Shown here piece by piece: positions 46,101 to 56,632 of a stretch of DNA of 60,000 nucleotides. The stretch's first letter is position 1. Every line of letters starts with the position of its first letter. Both the position numbers and the translations under genes were made by a program. The stretch spans positions 18,267,483-18,327,482 of the forward strand of contig CM055095.1 of NCBI GenBank assembly GCA_029204225.1. The letters run 5' to 3'. The notes under the pieces were generated by a model. That model saw nothing but the letters and a program-made list of their open reading frames with translations. It had not been told where the DNA came from and made no database searches. This DNA is from Diphasiastrum complanatum. Its lineage: Eukaryota; Streptophyta; Lycopodiopsida; Lycopodiales; Lycopodiaceae.

Positions 46101-46303
46101 AGCTATGGAAAACCCATAATTTTCTCCAGGGTATGCTCCATTATTTCAAACCCATGCCCTTCTTGAACAAATTACGGTGGCAAATGATGGAGGGCATCAG
46201 GACGACCATCTACCACTCCCGACAACAACGGTCTCGCCTCCAAGAAGCACAAAAAATCCAAGATGAAAAGGCGTCGATTGGTGTGGGACCACCAATCCAA
46301 TAA
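43150..46303 (+). pseudogene. Long second ORF of the gypsy element, unknown
   Basis: The ATG at 43,150 (MASRDSSLSLHRRKPPRP) is in frame 1. After two frame changes before 43,382 one frame (2) runs to 46,303, interrupted by stops at 43,567, 43,874, 45,269, 45,386, 45,549, 45,562 and 45,977. About 950 codons are involved. The first third is globular (GKGTSYDAKYFTKFLTNDDK, YKWVEKVAEKLCGALKARKS). A Pro/Ser/Thr-rich linker follows, then a Gln-rich coiled coil (about 44,690-44,940, KARLEEETKQQQLQIQNL). The end is a basic globular part (YYYPVVRREPFPATKVKNRI, then KLRWQMMEGIRTTIYHSRQQ). I know no matching family. An extra structural ORF of a retroelement is the best guess. Confidence 0.6.
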
Positions 46304-46315
46304 GGAGGGGGATAA

Positions 46316-47121
46316 TGTTAGCAACTGTGCTAACACAAAGAAAATAAAAAAACAATAAAACTCTGTGGCATGTGTTTTGTAAGACCACGTATGAGTATCT
46401 GTCAATAAACTTCAAGCCATGGCATGTGTTTTGTAAGTCCATGAGTAGAAGCTCAAATAATAATGAAATAGCTTAAACTTAGATTTAGAACTTAGACTTA
46501 GGAAACTTAAGATTAGAAATATTTTATCTTAAGTTGTACTAAGTTAAGAAAATTGAAGTTCTAAATCCTAAGTTAGAAGTTCTAGAAAGGCTAGAAACAG
46601 ATTAGTCCCATAAGTTAGTAGACACTTATGGAAGACCCTCCTTGCCATAAAAGGAGAGGTATTTGCATTGTAAATGACACTTTTGAGATTAAGCTATCTT
46701 GCTCTCTATTTTGGAAAATTATCATTCTATTTCATTTGTGTTCCCCTTGGAAAGGTGCATAGCTTGAGGGAAGGTGCTCGGGCCTCCTCTTGCCTCCTTT
46801 TCATCGGTTTTATTGTGGCATGTTCATTATTGCTTATTTGTTTAGTATTAGCTGCAATCTCATTTTATTACCCTTCGGGTGTTAATCTAGGATTAGTCTA
46901 GTCACCTTGTTAGTTGGGTAAGCCTTAGCAAGGATTTTCATTGTTGTTACTAATTAGTTTATTTCCGTTTCGAGCACTACTTGGGTAAGCCTTAGTGCTC
47001 TCATTCCTTATATTTCTGTTGAAGCTTTTGTAGAAACTTAAAAAGTGGACAAATCTCTACATCCCTATACTACACCCGTAAGTAGATCTAGCCACCGCAC
47101 TCACTAGAAATACTTCCAACA
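46316..47121 (+). repeat. Full 3' LTR of the gypsy element
   Basis: It begins TGTTAGCAACTGTGCTAACA behind the polypurine tract and ends CTTCCAACA. Inside are GTGGCATGTGTTTTGTAAG (46,371, and again near 46,420) and AT-rich TTAAGTT/TAGAAGTT runs. Confidence 0.8.
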
Positions 47122-47836
<715 letters not shown>

Positions 47837-48185
47837 CAACTACATGTAGCTATGTCAATATCCAACTCTTTGAGAAGAAGAGCCATTATTTCATGTTGTG
47901 TCCGAACAAGCAGATAACAATGAGACATTATTAGTGATCAATACCAATAATTTGTTGGATATTTTACAATAATTTGGATCTTTTAAAAATTCCTCATTGA
48001 CAATCAAACAAAAAAATATCTATTCATATTTGATGTAAAAAACTTCAGGTAATTTGTGCTTTCAAGTACCTTGGAAGCAAAAAACACACATTTGATAAAG
48101 TGTGTAATGTTCTCACTTGAGAAAATGAATAGATCTGTATTGCTTTGTGCTACTTTCTGAAAAATGAAATACAATTCAAAGACAT
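47837..48185. other. AT-rich stretch, no gene seen
   Basis: A 63-residue minus-strand ORF matches nothing I know. This may be more of the Helitron relic that follows. Confidence 0.35.
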
Positions 48186-48244
48186 ACATTGACATTAGCG
48201 TATGCTAATGTCAATGTAGTTTTACATTGACATTAGCATACGCT
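48186..48244. repeat. Inverted triplicate (palindrome plus third copy)
   Basis: ACATTGACATTAGC (48,186) is followed by its reverse complement (to 48,217). A third forward copy is at 48,223-48,238, giving a hairpin of about 14 base pairs. Confidence 0.85.
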
Positions 48245-48350
48245 ATCATAGCTCACAAATCCCAAGGCACTATAATCCATGGCACTGCCATGATTGACAT
48301 TTAAAAAGTATTTTGTCTAGCCCAAATCTACGTAATGCTAAAACCATAAA
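48223..48350 (+). pseudogene. Second Helitron helicase fragment
   Basis: The + strand frame reads TLTLAYAIIAHKSQGTI, matching TLVYAMTAHKSQG of the RepHel helicase on the other strand near 29,600 (Pif1-type motif V region). QIYVML follows about 30 codons later, like the motif VI TYVMLSRV. Only about 40 codons are left. Confidence 0.65.
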
Positions 48351-48399
48351 AATTTCAAAATCCCTTGTAAAATCAAATTTTTTTGTAAAACTGCTTAGT

Positions 48400-49424
48400 A
48401 ACCTTCGTGGGGACTCTTGAAGTTGCATCTCATTGAGAAAAGCACGTAGAAATCTCTGCGAGCGTTACCTTCCAGTCTAGCACCCCCTGCGAGAGTTCCC
48501 AAGATCCAGAAAGAGCAAAATCAAAGACAGAACCTTCACAGACATCAACTTTTCAGGTTTTTGTGGCAACTACCTCTCGTAGAGACTCCTGTAGCTCCAT
48601 CTCACTGAGATAGGTGTCTGCGAGAGTTCATCTTGTTCCAATAAGCTGAAAAGTAGTTCTAAGTGCCTAAAAATGGAAAAATTTATCAGAATCTTAGAAC
48701 CCTCGCAGACTATTCCATTGTTTTCAAAAGGACATTTTACATCAATGATCAAACGTGTGAGAGTTAGTTTGAAGTATTGAGTGATCTGTAAGCCAAAAAG
48801 TGAGCAAAAACATCATCAGACATCAATAACTTTCAGATCTGCAAGAGTTAACTCTCACCACTTTGCACAGAGTCAAATCCAACTCCAATAAAACTTGCGG
48901 GAGTTATTTCCAGTAGATCTTGCGCAATCAGAGTTTTGGTCTGCAAAACAGTAGAAAGACCTCTTGCACAGCCAACCCTTGCATGAGTAATTCTTGCAGA
49001 TAGGATCAATAGCAAGATTTGCCTCAGATATGTCTATTGTGAAAATCTCAGACCAATCAGAGCAAGGAGCAGAGATTTATCAAGGAAAAAATACCAAAAA
49101 AAGGCTAAAATCACACTGTTAGCCCTTGAAACTGATCAGATTTTCACGGATCCATATTTCTTTTCACATATCTATCAAGATTTAGCAACCCTGGACTCCC
49201 CCGACGAATGAATCTGAGATCAGGATGATCAGTAGCAAGAAGATTGGAAATCAAGCACCAAACTTCCCAAGAGTTGCAGCCGTGCGAATTGAAGTAGAAG
49301 CAGGACCAGCAGCAATGGATCCAATGGGTCAACCCATATTTGTTGTACCCTTGCAAGCAGTTTGGAGGGCACCTCATCTCGAAATGCCAAAATATGATGG
49401 ATCAATAGATCCGATCCATGCCTC
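48400..49424 (+). pseudogene. Gypsy leader and gag N-terminus (truncated)
   Basis: About 600 bases contain at least eight variants of CTGCGAGAGTT, then a short frame (49,225 on) ends APHLEMPKYDGSIDP, equivalent to RIPRIDAPKYDGESDP at the start of the 39,829 gag. It is therefore the 5' part of a related gypsy element. It is cut near 49,424 by the reverse-strand copia relic. Confidence 0.65.
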
Positions 49425-49925
49425 TTGCTGAGTGCAAGGATCTTATTACTCTTATCAATAATTCTGCATTGATTAGACTCAAACTCTACCTTATGATCTA
49501 AATCTGTACTTCAATTTACTGATAACAGATTTGTAGAGAGTTTAGGAACATACAAGACTTTTGATAGTAGCTTGAATCGATCATGCTAGAACCTCAATCT
49601 TACAATACCTACACCTTTGATAGTGTGAGTGCTATCATTACCAAGATGAACATACTTCTTTGTGCTATAAGGCATATAGGAATGCAAAATCTCACGGTGA
49701 TTGATCATATGTTGAGTTGCTCCAGAATCCAGAAACCACGAATCATCCAAATTCATGTTTTTGTCTTTGACCATAAAAGAGCCTTCGTCCATTTCGACTT
49801 CAGGATATGTTGTAACTGTATTTGCTTGTTGATCAAATTGCTTGGCTGCATTCTTCGCTTTGAGAATTTGGCAATCCTAGATTTCATGGTTATTGCGCTT
49901 GCAATACCTGGAAAACATAGATATC
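49425..49925 (-). pseudogene. Copia zinc knuckle and protease, reverse strand
   Basis: Leftward from about 49,920: SRYCKRNNHEI, stop, DCQILKAK (a knuckle that lost its first Cys), then EMDEGSFMVKDKNMNLDDSW and the protease site FLDSGATQHMINHRE. It ends at the gypsy junction. A sister copy lies at 51,430-52,110. Confidence 0.75.
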
Positions 49926-50360
49926 TAGGGGGGTAAACCCATCGGGATACATCGTGTAAGTGTGTGGTGGAGATTTTTGAAATCTGCTGGGAACGAACTC
50001 TCGCAAGCTTCTATGTAGGTTTGGTGGAACAATGTTTTCAGGTTGCTGCTAGTCATGCAAGAGTTCTTCTTCACTGGTTTGGGAGAAATAAAAGCTGATG
50101 TGTTTTCAGCCCACTTTTTTTTCCTCCAAAATGTAGATTTGTGGGTTTTTTGTGATTTTTTGATGGTTGTGATGAAATGCCAAGCCCTTAGAGGTTGTTT
50201 CAGGTTTTCACTACCTCTCCACACCTCCTCCGCTAGCTTCCAACAATTCAATCATACAAAAACAAGAAAAACAAGCCTATACTACCCCAAATCCACCTAA
50301 AAACACACTAAAATAGGCAAAACAACTAAAATAACAACTAAACTAGTTAGTAATGGCCTA
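49926..50360 (-). other. Leftward leader-like DNA of an inverted gypsy element
   Basis: A minus-strand frame of 108 residues (49,925-50,251) has no known domain. Its place next to a reverse primer site suggests leader or gag N-terminus. Low confidence. Confidence 0.25.
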
Positions 50361-50378
50361 TCCCTGACAACTGTGCCA
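50361..50378 (-). other. Degenerate tRNA-Asp primer site, reverse strand
   Basis: The minus strand reads TGGCACAGTTGTCAGGGA, matching TGGCGCCGTTGCCGGGGA in 14 of 18 positions, with three of the four differences C-to-T or G-to-A transitions. Confidence 0.45.
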
Positions 50379-50553
50379 TTGTAGGGTCGATGGTGAGCAG
50401 CCCTCCGCCTGTCAAGAAAAGTTAGAACACAATGATAGGAATCTGACTATGCTTAGTTGCTAATTTAGTAGCAACTCTACACAAAACTAACTCTAATCCA
50501 CACTAACTAGCCCCGTAACATTAACCACACACATTCATAGATGGAGGTGAAAG

Positions 50554-50555
<2 letters not shown>

Positions 50556-50620
<65 letters not shown>
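50556..50620 (+). repeat. (GA)n microsatellite
   Basis: A pure GA run of 65 bases. Confidence 0.98.
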
Positions 50621-50622
<2 letters not shown>

Positions 50623-51190
50623 TAGCTCATGTGCTCAACATCGCATACTATTCGAAAAGCCATGAAAAATCACAAAGCAAGAACAATGCAAAATGGGAAA
50701 TAATTAGCAAAACCAAATAATAGCAAAAGCATGGAAACATTAGCACATGAGAATGCTTGAATCTCCAAAGTGATAGAGTTTCCTACGCTCTATTAGCATG
50801 TCAAATGGTTACAAGAGGTGCATTTTTATCTTTGGGGAGGCCCTTGCCCCTTGGTTTCTATTGGCTACTTCAAGAAGGTAGGATTGAAATCCTAACCCTT
50901 CAAAAGAAACACATTCTAATCTATGGTGCAGAAAGAAGCACACCCCACGTACCACCATTTGACTTTTGACCACTAAACAAAACTTAGTAAACTTAGTTAA
51001 CTCGATATTTGGCCTTTTTAATATTATTTTAGTTACATGGCCCAAAGTCTAGTTTATTTTAAAATACATTATTTACAAGTGCTCATTGGGCTATGGGCTT
51101 ACACTCGTAGGATGCCATGGTCCTCGCAACTTATTTCTACTTCCAACCATTTTATTTATTTACATGGAATATCCACAACACACTTTTGTA
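50621..51190. other. Non-coding stretch, no gene seen
   Basis: I see no domain-bearing frame. It possibly includes the 3' LTR of the reverse-strand copia relic to the right. Confidence 0.35.
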
Positions 51191-52110
51191 AAGATATCAG
51201 CTGCCATGTAGTGTGTTTTGCAAATTAGTGGTACTTAATCTCGATGTGCTTGCTCCTAGAGTGAAATCTAGGATTGATAGATAATGCAATGGCACTCGAT
51301 TGTCGCACTAAATAACTGTTGGAGCATATTGTCTGAGACCAATGTCAGACAATAAGTTTCTCAACCAAAATTTCTCTTTAGTAGACTGCTTGAAGCACGA
51401 TCAGTCACAAAGTAACAATGAGTAAGCATATAGAGATATCCTTGCCTTTTTCTGAGTGCAAGGACTCTCTTACATTGATCATGAACATGTTTTGAACTCT
51501 ACCTTATGTCCTAACTCAGTAATTCGATTGTCTGACAGTAGATTTGTTATCAAGTTCGGGACATACAATACATTTGGTATGAGCTTTGACTGTCCATGCT
51601 TAAAACTTGATCTAACAATACCTTCACTTTTGATCATATGTGAGCTGTTGTCTTCGAGGTGAACAAGCGTCTTGATACTGTAGGCTGAATAGTTGATGAA
51701 CCATTCTTGATGGCTTTTCATGTGTTGTGTTGCTCCAAAATCGAAAAACCATTCATCATTAAGATCAACATGGTGATGGTTCACGATGAAGGCATTTTGC
51801 TCGTCTTCATCTTCATTGTTCTGCTTCGAATCTATAGTTAGCTTGTTGATCCAACTACTTTTTGTTGTTGTTGTTGAACTTGAGTATTCGATAGTCTTAG
51901 ATCTCATGATTCATTCTCTTGTAGTATTTGCAGAATACCATTTTCTTGTTCTAAACAAGCTGGTGATTTTGGTTAGGATCTTGCTTTTGTGACTGCTTCT
52001 AATTGCTATCGAAATATTTGATAGTCTATTTCTTTTGTTGCTTCTTCAAATTCTTCTTGCAGAAGAGATCTTGCAAGTCGTTTATGGAGGACAATAGAGT
52101 AGATAAGACC
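51191..52110 (-). pseudogene. Copia relic: gag end and protease joined to RNase H
   Basis: Leftward from about 52,100: a gag tail, a knuckle with two Cys replaced by Tyr (FCKYYKRMNHEI, DYRI), and the protease DEWFFDFGATQHMKSHQEWF (catalytic DSG now DFG), then LIPNVLYVPNLITNLLSDNR. After about 51,450 the frame jumps to RNase H (SAIALSINPRFHSRSKHIEI and a degraded ADIFTK-type end). Integrase and reverse transcriptase are missing. Confidence 0.75.
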
Positions 52111-52172
52111 ATAGAGTGATTCACAACCATTAAAAGACATTTTTAAGAATGAAGCATCGAGGGTATTGATAC

Positions 52173-52574
52173 TTATAGCAGCCATTTTCCTTTTATGTTG
52201 TCAATGTTGAGAGGCTCGTATCCACCATCGTTGGTTACAGCCAAAAGCACATCCATAAAATCCACTAATGTATATGTCATGTCGCCAAGCTTCATGTGTT
52301 TATGTTTTTGAACAATCTTATCGCGGATGGCATCCAACCGCTCATGCACGACTTTCATCCGGCGCTCGAATCTCTGCAAGTCCAGCCAGACGATGGAGGG
52401 AATATAATTTCCCAGGTCAAATACTCCAGTCATTACAAAACACTCATTCTCTTCATTCACCGTATTTTTAAACTCCAATGCCTCTACACTCGTAGAGTCG
52501 AAGTACTTCTTGTCTAGAACCATACACATGATCACGTTGCACGTCAGCACAAACACTTGCAAGTTCACATTCAA
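52173..52574 (-). pseudogene. Cytochrome P450 fragment (CYP71-clan-like)
   Basis: An open frame of about 130 residues reads VLTCNVIMCMVLDKKYFDS, YIPSIVWLDLQRFERRMKVV, HERLDAIRDKIVQKHKHMK, then LVDFMDVLLAVTNDGG and LNIDNIKG. This order is the stretch from about helix D to helix H of plant A-type P450s, just ahead of the I helix. The N-terminal membrane anchor, the I-helix oxygen-binding motif, ExxR and the heme Cys loop are all absent. A LINE fragment abuts its 5' side and a copia relic its 3' side. No subfamily or substrate can be named. Confidence 0.75.
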
Positions 52575-53270
52575 AGCTTTATCTCCCTCGCTCCTCGTCC
52601 AGGCTCCTCTTTAATGGTTTTCTCTTTGCCCCCTTCTCTCTTCGTTGTGGCATTCGTCAAGGCTGCCCTCCTCTTTGCCATTTCTACAGAGCCCCTCTCT
52701 CGAGCTCTTCATCATGCTGCTCTAACTAGCTCCATCTCCCTTCCACACTCCCCCGTGAGCCCTGTCTCCCATCAATTCTTTGCTAATGATGTTATATTTT
52801 TTTCCTTGTTTTCTAAGCCTCATGTTCATTCCACGCTCTACGTTTTCTAAGCTCCTTAGTTTTGGGGGCTCCTCTCACCTGAAAGGCCTCTTTATCCTTA
52901 AAAATATGACCATGGCCCTCTTGGGCTTCTTCTCTTTCTTTCACTGGTCCCTTGTTGCCCTGATTATGCCTGATGAGTCCATTTGGATGTCCACTCTTTT
53001 TCCCTCTAGTTCACTCCCTTAGTTTCACTCTCATCCTAAGCTTTATCTTGCACTGGCCGGTAAGGGCCTCTCTACCCTATGCCAGCTCATTCATGATGTT
53101 CCCCCATGTCATATCATTTATGATGTTCCCCCATGTACAAATAGTCCTCTTACTTACTATATAGCTGACCCCTCTCGGGATGCACTTACCCTGGTATGAT
53201 GTTCTCTTGATGCTCATCATATACATTTGTTGATATGTACTAGTAATTTAACATTTGCAAAAAAAAAAAA
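52575..53270 (+). pseudogene. LINE reverse transcriptase fragment
   Basis: PPSLFVVAFVKAALLFAIST, EPLSRALHHAA and HQFFANDVIFF are the LINE reverse transcriptase palm. The catalytic FADD is FAND here. Frames change several times after 52,850. A 12-base A-run at 53,259-53,270 looks like the LINE poly(A) tail, giving a 5'-truncated copy about 700 bases long. A 26-base tandem repeat (TGATGTTCCCCCATGT) lies near 53,095-53,140. Confidence 0.65.
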
Positions 53271-54390
53271 CTAGAAATGAAGGCCAACTTCATAGACATT
53301 TTTACATCAAGTTAAGGTTCACTATTTTATAATTTACCTAGTATGTATTCAAATTACCTTGGAACTTCATCCAATACAAATTGAGAAAACCACTTTTAAA
53401 AATATTATCATACTCGTTTATTAGATCACAAGGAAATGTATGATACAAATGGCAAGGTGTATGTGACATCATTGCAATGCTTCATATGTAAGTGACTCCA
53501 ATACTTTCAAGTAGAAGACCAAAATTTAGAATCTATCTTAGAAACTTGTAACTATTAGTTATATCCCAAAGGTGACCAATGACCATATTTATTAAATGTT
53601 TTTAATTAATTAATTATTTTATTTGTTTTGGGTTAGGGTTAGGGTTATTTATTAATGTGTGACAGTATTGTTGTGACTTGTTGAGTTGGTGGCTATCGGG
53701 TATGGGAGGTGGGAGATGACGTGGTCGATGTGGATTGGGCCATTTGAAAGCTATAGTACTTCTGTAACTGATGTGATCGATTTTCTGTGAGGTGGGGTTT
53801 TCTTGCAATGGCCAATTTGAATGGCGCAATACTTGCTTTACAAATGAAAACTGGGAAGCTAAAATAGAGGAACGCAAGGAGGAGGAGATGGGATGTGGTT
53901 TCAATCATCAATGATCGTATTGCTTCTATGATCCGTTAGAGTAGATCATTTGGATATATGGTTTTGCAGCAGTTGGATTTCATGGGAGCAAATCGTTTCG
54001 TTGTGTTTGGGATGAATAAAAATAATTTTTCATTGCAAATTTGGTCTGTATTGGATCGTAATGTTTCTTAAAAGCAGCTTTAGGCTTTCAGTAGCGTGAA
54101 ATTTTTTGGTACTAGATTTGAATACATTTTGTTTCAAATTGATTGTCGAGTGTAGTTGCTTCGGCGATGATATATTTGCTTGTAAGTTGGAAATTTAAGC
54201 AATGTTTCTCATTGAAATGGCGTTTGCGTGAATCACAACAGATTAATCCTTGTTACAATAGACGTCAAAGTTTGCGCATCAATCTTAGAGGCTAACCTTT
54301 GTAGCTTGACTAGTTTGGATGGCTACGGTAGATTTAGTAGTGTACGATCTATGTCAAGCAACAACTGAGTAACCGTCTACTTAATTCATG
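53271..54390. other. Non-coding stretch, no gene seen
   Basis: The sequence is AT-rich. A GGGTTAGGGTTAGGGTTA run at about 53,630-53,646 is too short to count as telomeric. I see no gene. Confidence 0.45.
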
Positions 54391-55940
54391 AATTTTGCAC
54401 ATTAATCAAATACGATCATATTTTTGCATCCAGACCGAAGACACTAACGGGCAACATTTTGGCTTACGATCACATGGATATCGGATGGACAAAATATGCC
54501 CCCCCACTGGAGACATGTCCGCAAGATCTGCCAATTGGAGCTATTCACTTCAAAGAGAATGGAAGCTAGCAAGCATGTGAGAACACATGAATTATTGTCT
54601 ATGTTGAAATCAATATTCTTAACCTACGCGATCGAAGGCCTTGTCTAGGTCAAGGTGGAGAATCAAAATCAGAGTAGAAGAGTGAGTGAGAGAGTCAGTC
54701 ATTGTCTAGATATTAAGAAAGAATCCATAATGCATGAAATCAAACAAGGCAAGTGAGTGATGCTTTTAAGGAATGAGTTTGATCAAGCCTGAAAAAATGA
54801 AAGTCGACAAGGAGCTTGAAGAGGAAGTAGTGAGTGCAATGGGGAGCAAGCCCGAGCCCATATGGGGCCAAATTAATGAAGAGCTCAAGGATAATGCCAT
54901 CAGGACTATGGGACTTGCCTAATGGAAGGGCTAAGAAAGCAGAGTGTAGCTCCTGAAGGATAGGGGCATCTAGGGAGGAAACAACATAAGGGGGCAGAGT
55001 GAAAATGTGAAACAAAAGCGCGAACCATGGCGATGGAGTCAGTTAAAGAGGCATTTGAAACAGAGAGAGAATGGACAAAGGAAGTCTCATGGTTACGTCA
55101 AAAGGGGGGAGGAAGAAGGAGGAGGGAAAACCCCCCTTCTTAAGCCAAGCAAGCTTGGAGTGTAACATGAGGCCAACAACGACATGGGCATCGGTATGGT
55201 GAAGAATAGATTGACAGAGCAACTCAAGGTGGGCGAAAGCATAGGGGTCATGAGAAATCTTTCACGACTCAACTATATCAACAAGGAGAGTAGTGGCCAG
55301 CACTTCGGCCCTAGAAAGAGAACCATGGCTTGATTGACCAGCACGACGAAGGAAAGTAACGTTGCAGTCTAGCTTGTCTTGTAAGGAAGAGAACTAGGCC
55401 GTAATGAGAGAGAGGTTGGAATGATAGCTAGAGAATGAAGAAGAGAAGCATTCATAGCATACAGAGAGACAAATGCAAGGGCTTCCAGAAAGCAGCATTT
55501 CAGAAGGACGGGTTGTGGTCAGAAAGAATAGTAAAATTGCGAGTTTTAGAGCGTAGGGGACATAGCTAGGAACCAAAGGAGAATTCGTAAAAACGGTCCA
55601 ACTAGATTGAGTGAAAGAAATGGCTAAGGTGACAGTTGGTCCAAGTGTGATTTGAGAAGTCCTGAAGAATTTGATGAGTGTCAATCAAGGAGTGCGATAG
55701 CTGAAAAGAATGCCAAGAAGCCAACTTAGGGGAAGAGATAGAGTGGGGCCCATCGCCCGGGGTAAGATATATCTTAAAGCCTCCAAGGACAATGAGGTGG
55801 TCATCATGTACAAAAGGAAGGGTGTCTTGGAAGTCTATGTGGTCAGGAGTAAAGCAAGGAGCATAGAGGTAGAGGATATAAAAAGTAAAGTTGAGGTTGC
55901 ATAGTTGCATGAGCATAGATCCCTCACATTTTAGGTGTAC
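54391..55940 (-). pseudogene. LINE ORF2: endonuclease and reverse transcriptase
   Basis: Leftward: FTFYILYLYAPCFTPDHIDF and HDDHLIVLGGFKIYLTPGD match the apurinic-type endonuclease core (NIYAP, GGDFN), then LIDTHQILQDF. After several frame breaks, PPYVVSSLDAPILQELHSAF and GKSHSPDGI mark the start of the reverse transcriptase, and DLDKAFDRV near 54,640 its first catalytic motif. The later FADD motif is not found, so the element is cut near 54,400. L1-type plant LINE. Confidence 0.7.
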
Positions 55941-56632
55941 ATGTTCATATAGGACTTGTAGCTAAAGCAACATGTTGGCCACCCAAAACATATTCCACAA
56001 TCAAGACAGACCTGGAAACAACTGAAGTCGAATATGTGCCCGAACGTGAGGGGAAGAATTAAACAACCTGGTGGGTTGGATGAGGAGGACTTTGCCAAGG
56101 ATGGCCAAGATGGTACTCAGGGCCGACATGAACTTTCGCGGAAAAAGGGGGAGCTCAACCAATACGACAATACTTCCATCTATGAAGTATCCTCTATAGA
56201 AACTACATCAGTGTACCGTGTGACATACATCGGGTTGCCCTGAAATAGGTAGGGGCCCTTGGCCAACACAACACTAACCTCCTACAAGTTGGCAAACTTA
56301 AATAAGAAAACCCCTTGCTTGCCCATAGCCTGGGAGCCTTGGACACGAGCATTGAACTTTCCCAATTGTAGTTTGGCAAATCTCTTGACTCCCTCAACTT
56401 TAGGACGCCTTCCCATAAAATAAGCTACAACAATAGTATCTATGGAAATAGCAAGTTAACTGTTGAAAAAAATAGAATCAAGCTCAAAGGAGCGCACCTT
56501 CAAAGCATCTTGTTCAGCATGAGGAGCATGTCGCAAAGTGAATCGACCACCTGAAGTACCTGGCACGGAAGAGAGATTATTAAGCGATGTTGATTCGGAG
56601 ACTGATGAGCTTTGAGCAATAGACGAAAAAAC
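55941..56632 (-). pseudogene. LINE ORF1 (DUF4283-type)
   Basis: The minus strand reads YFMGRRPKVEGVKRFAKLQL, then AMGKQGVFLFKFANL and KGPYLFQGNPMYV, the usual layout of the nucleic-acid-binding ORF1 of plant LINEs. Stops within interrupt it. It lies immediately upstream of the endonuclease in the same direction, so the two belong to one element. Confidence 0.65.

Larger units (their letters stand above)
38478..47121 (+). mobile_element. Ty3/gypsy-type element without pol, second ORF instead
   Basis: A 496-base LTR remnant (38,478-38,973) and an 806-base 3' LTR (46,316-47,121) match closely over their shared part and end CTTCCAACA. TGGCGTCGTTGCCGC at 38,975 resembles the tRNA-Asp primer site of plant gypsy elements, and a polypurine tract AAGGAGGGGGA (46,302-46,312) precedes the 3' LTR. 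Inside are a leader, gag with three zinc knuckles, a protease, and then a second long reading frame. No reverse transcriptase, RNase H or integrase motif is visible in any frame, so it would need another element's enzymes to move. Confidence 0.8.

Noticed and set aside
53630-53646. Telomere-like GGGTTA repeats
   Set aside because: Fewer than three units and not the plant TTTAGGG type.
53611-53911. Ser/His/Pro-rich minus-strand ORFs as a small host gene
   Set aside because: No domain, no splice context, and overlap with low-complexity sequence.
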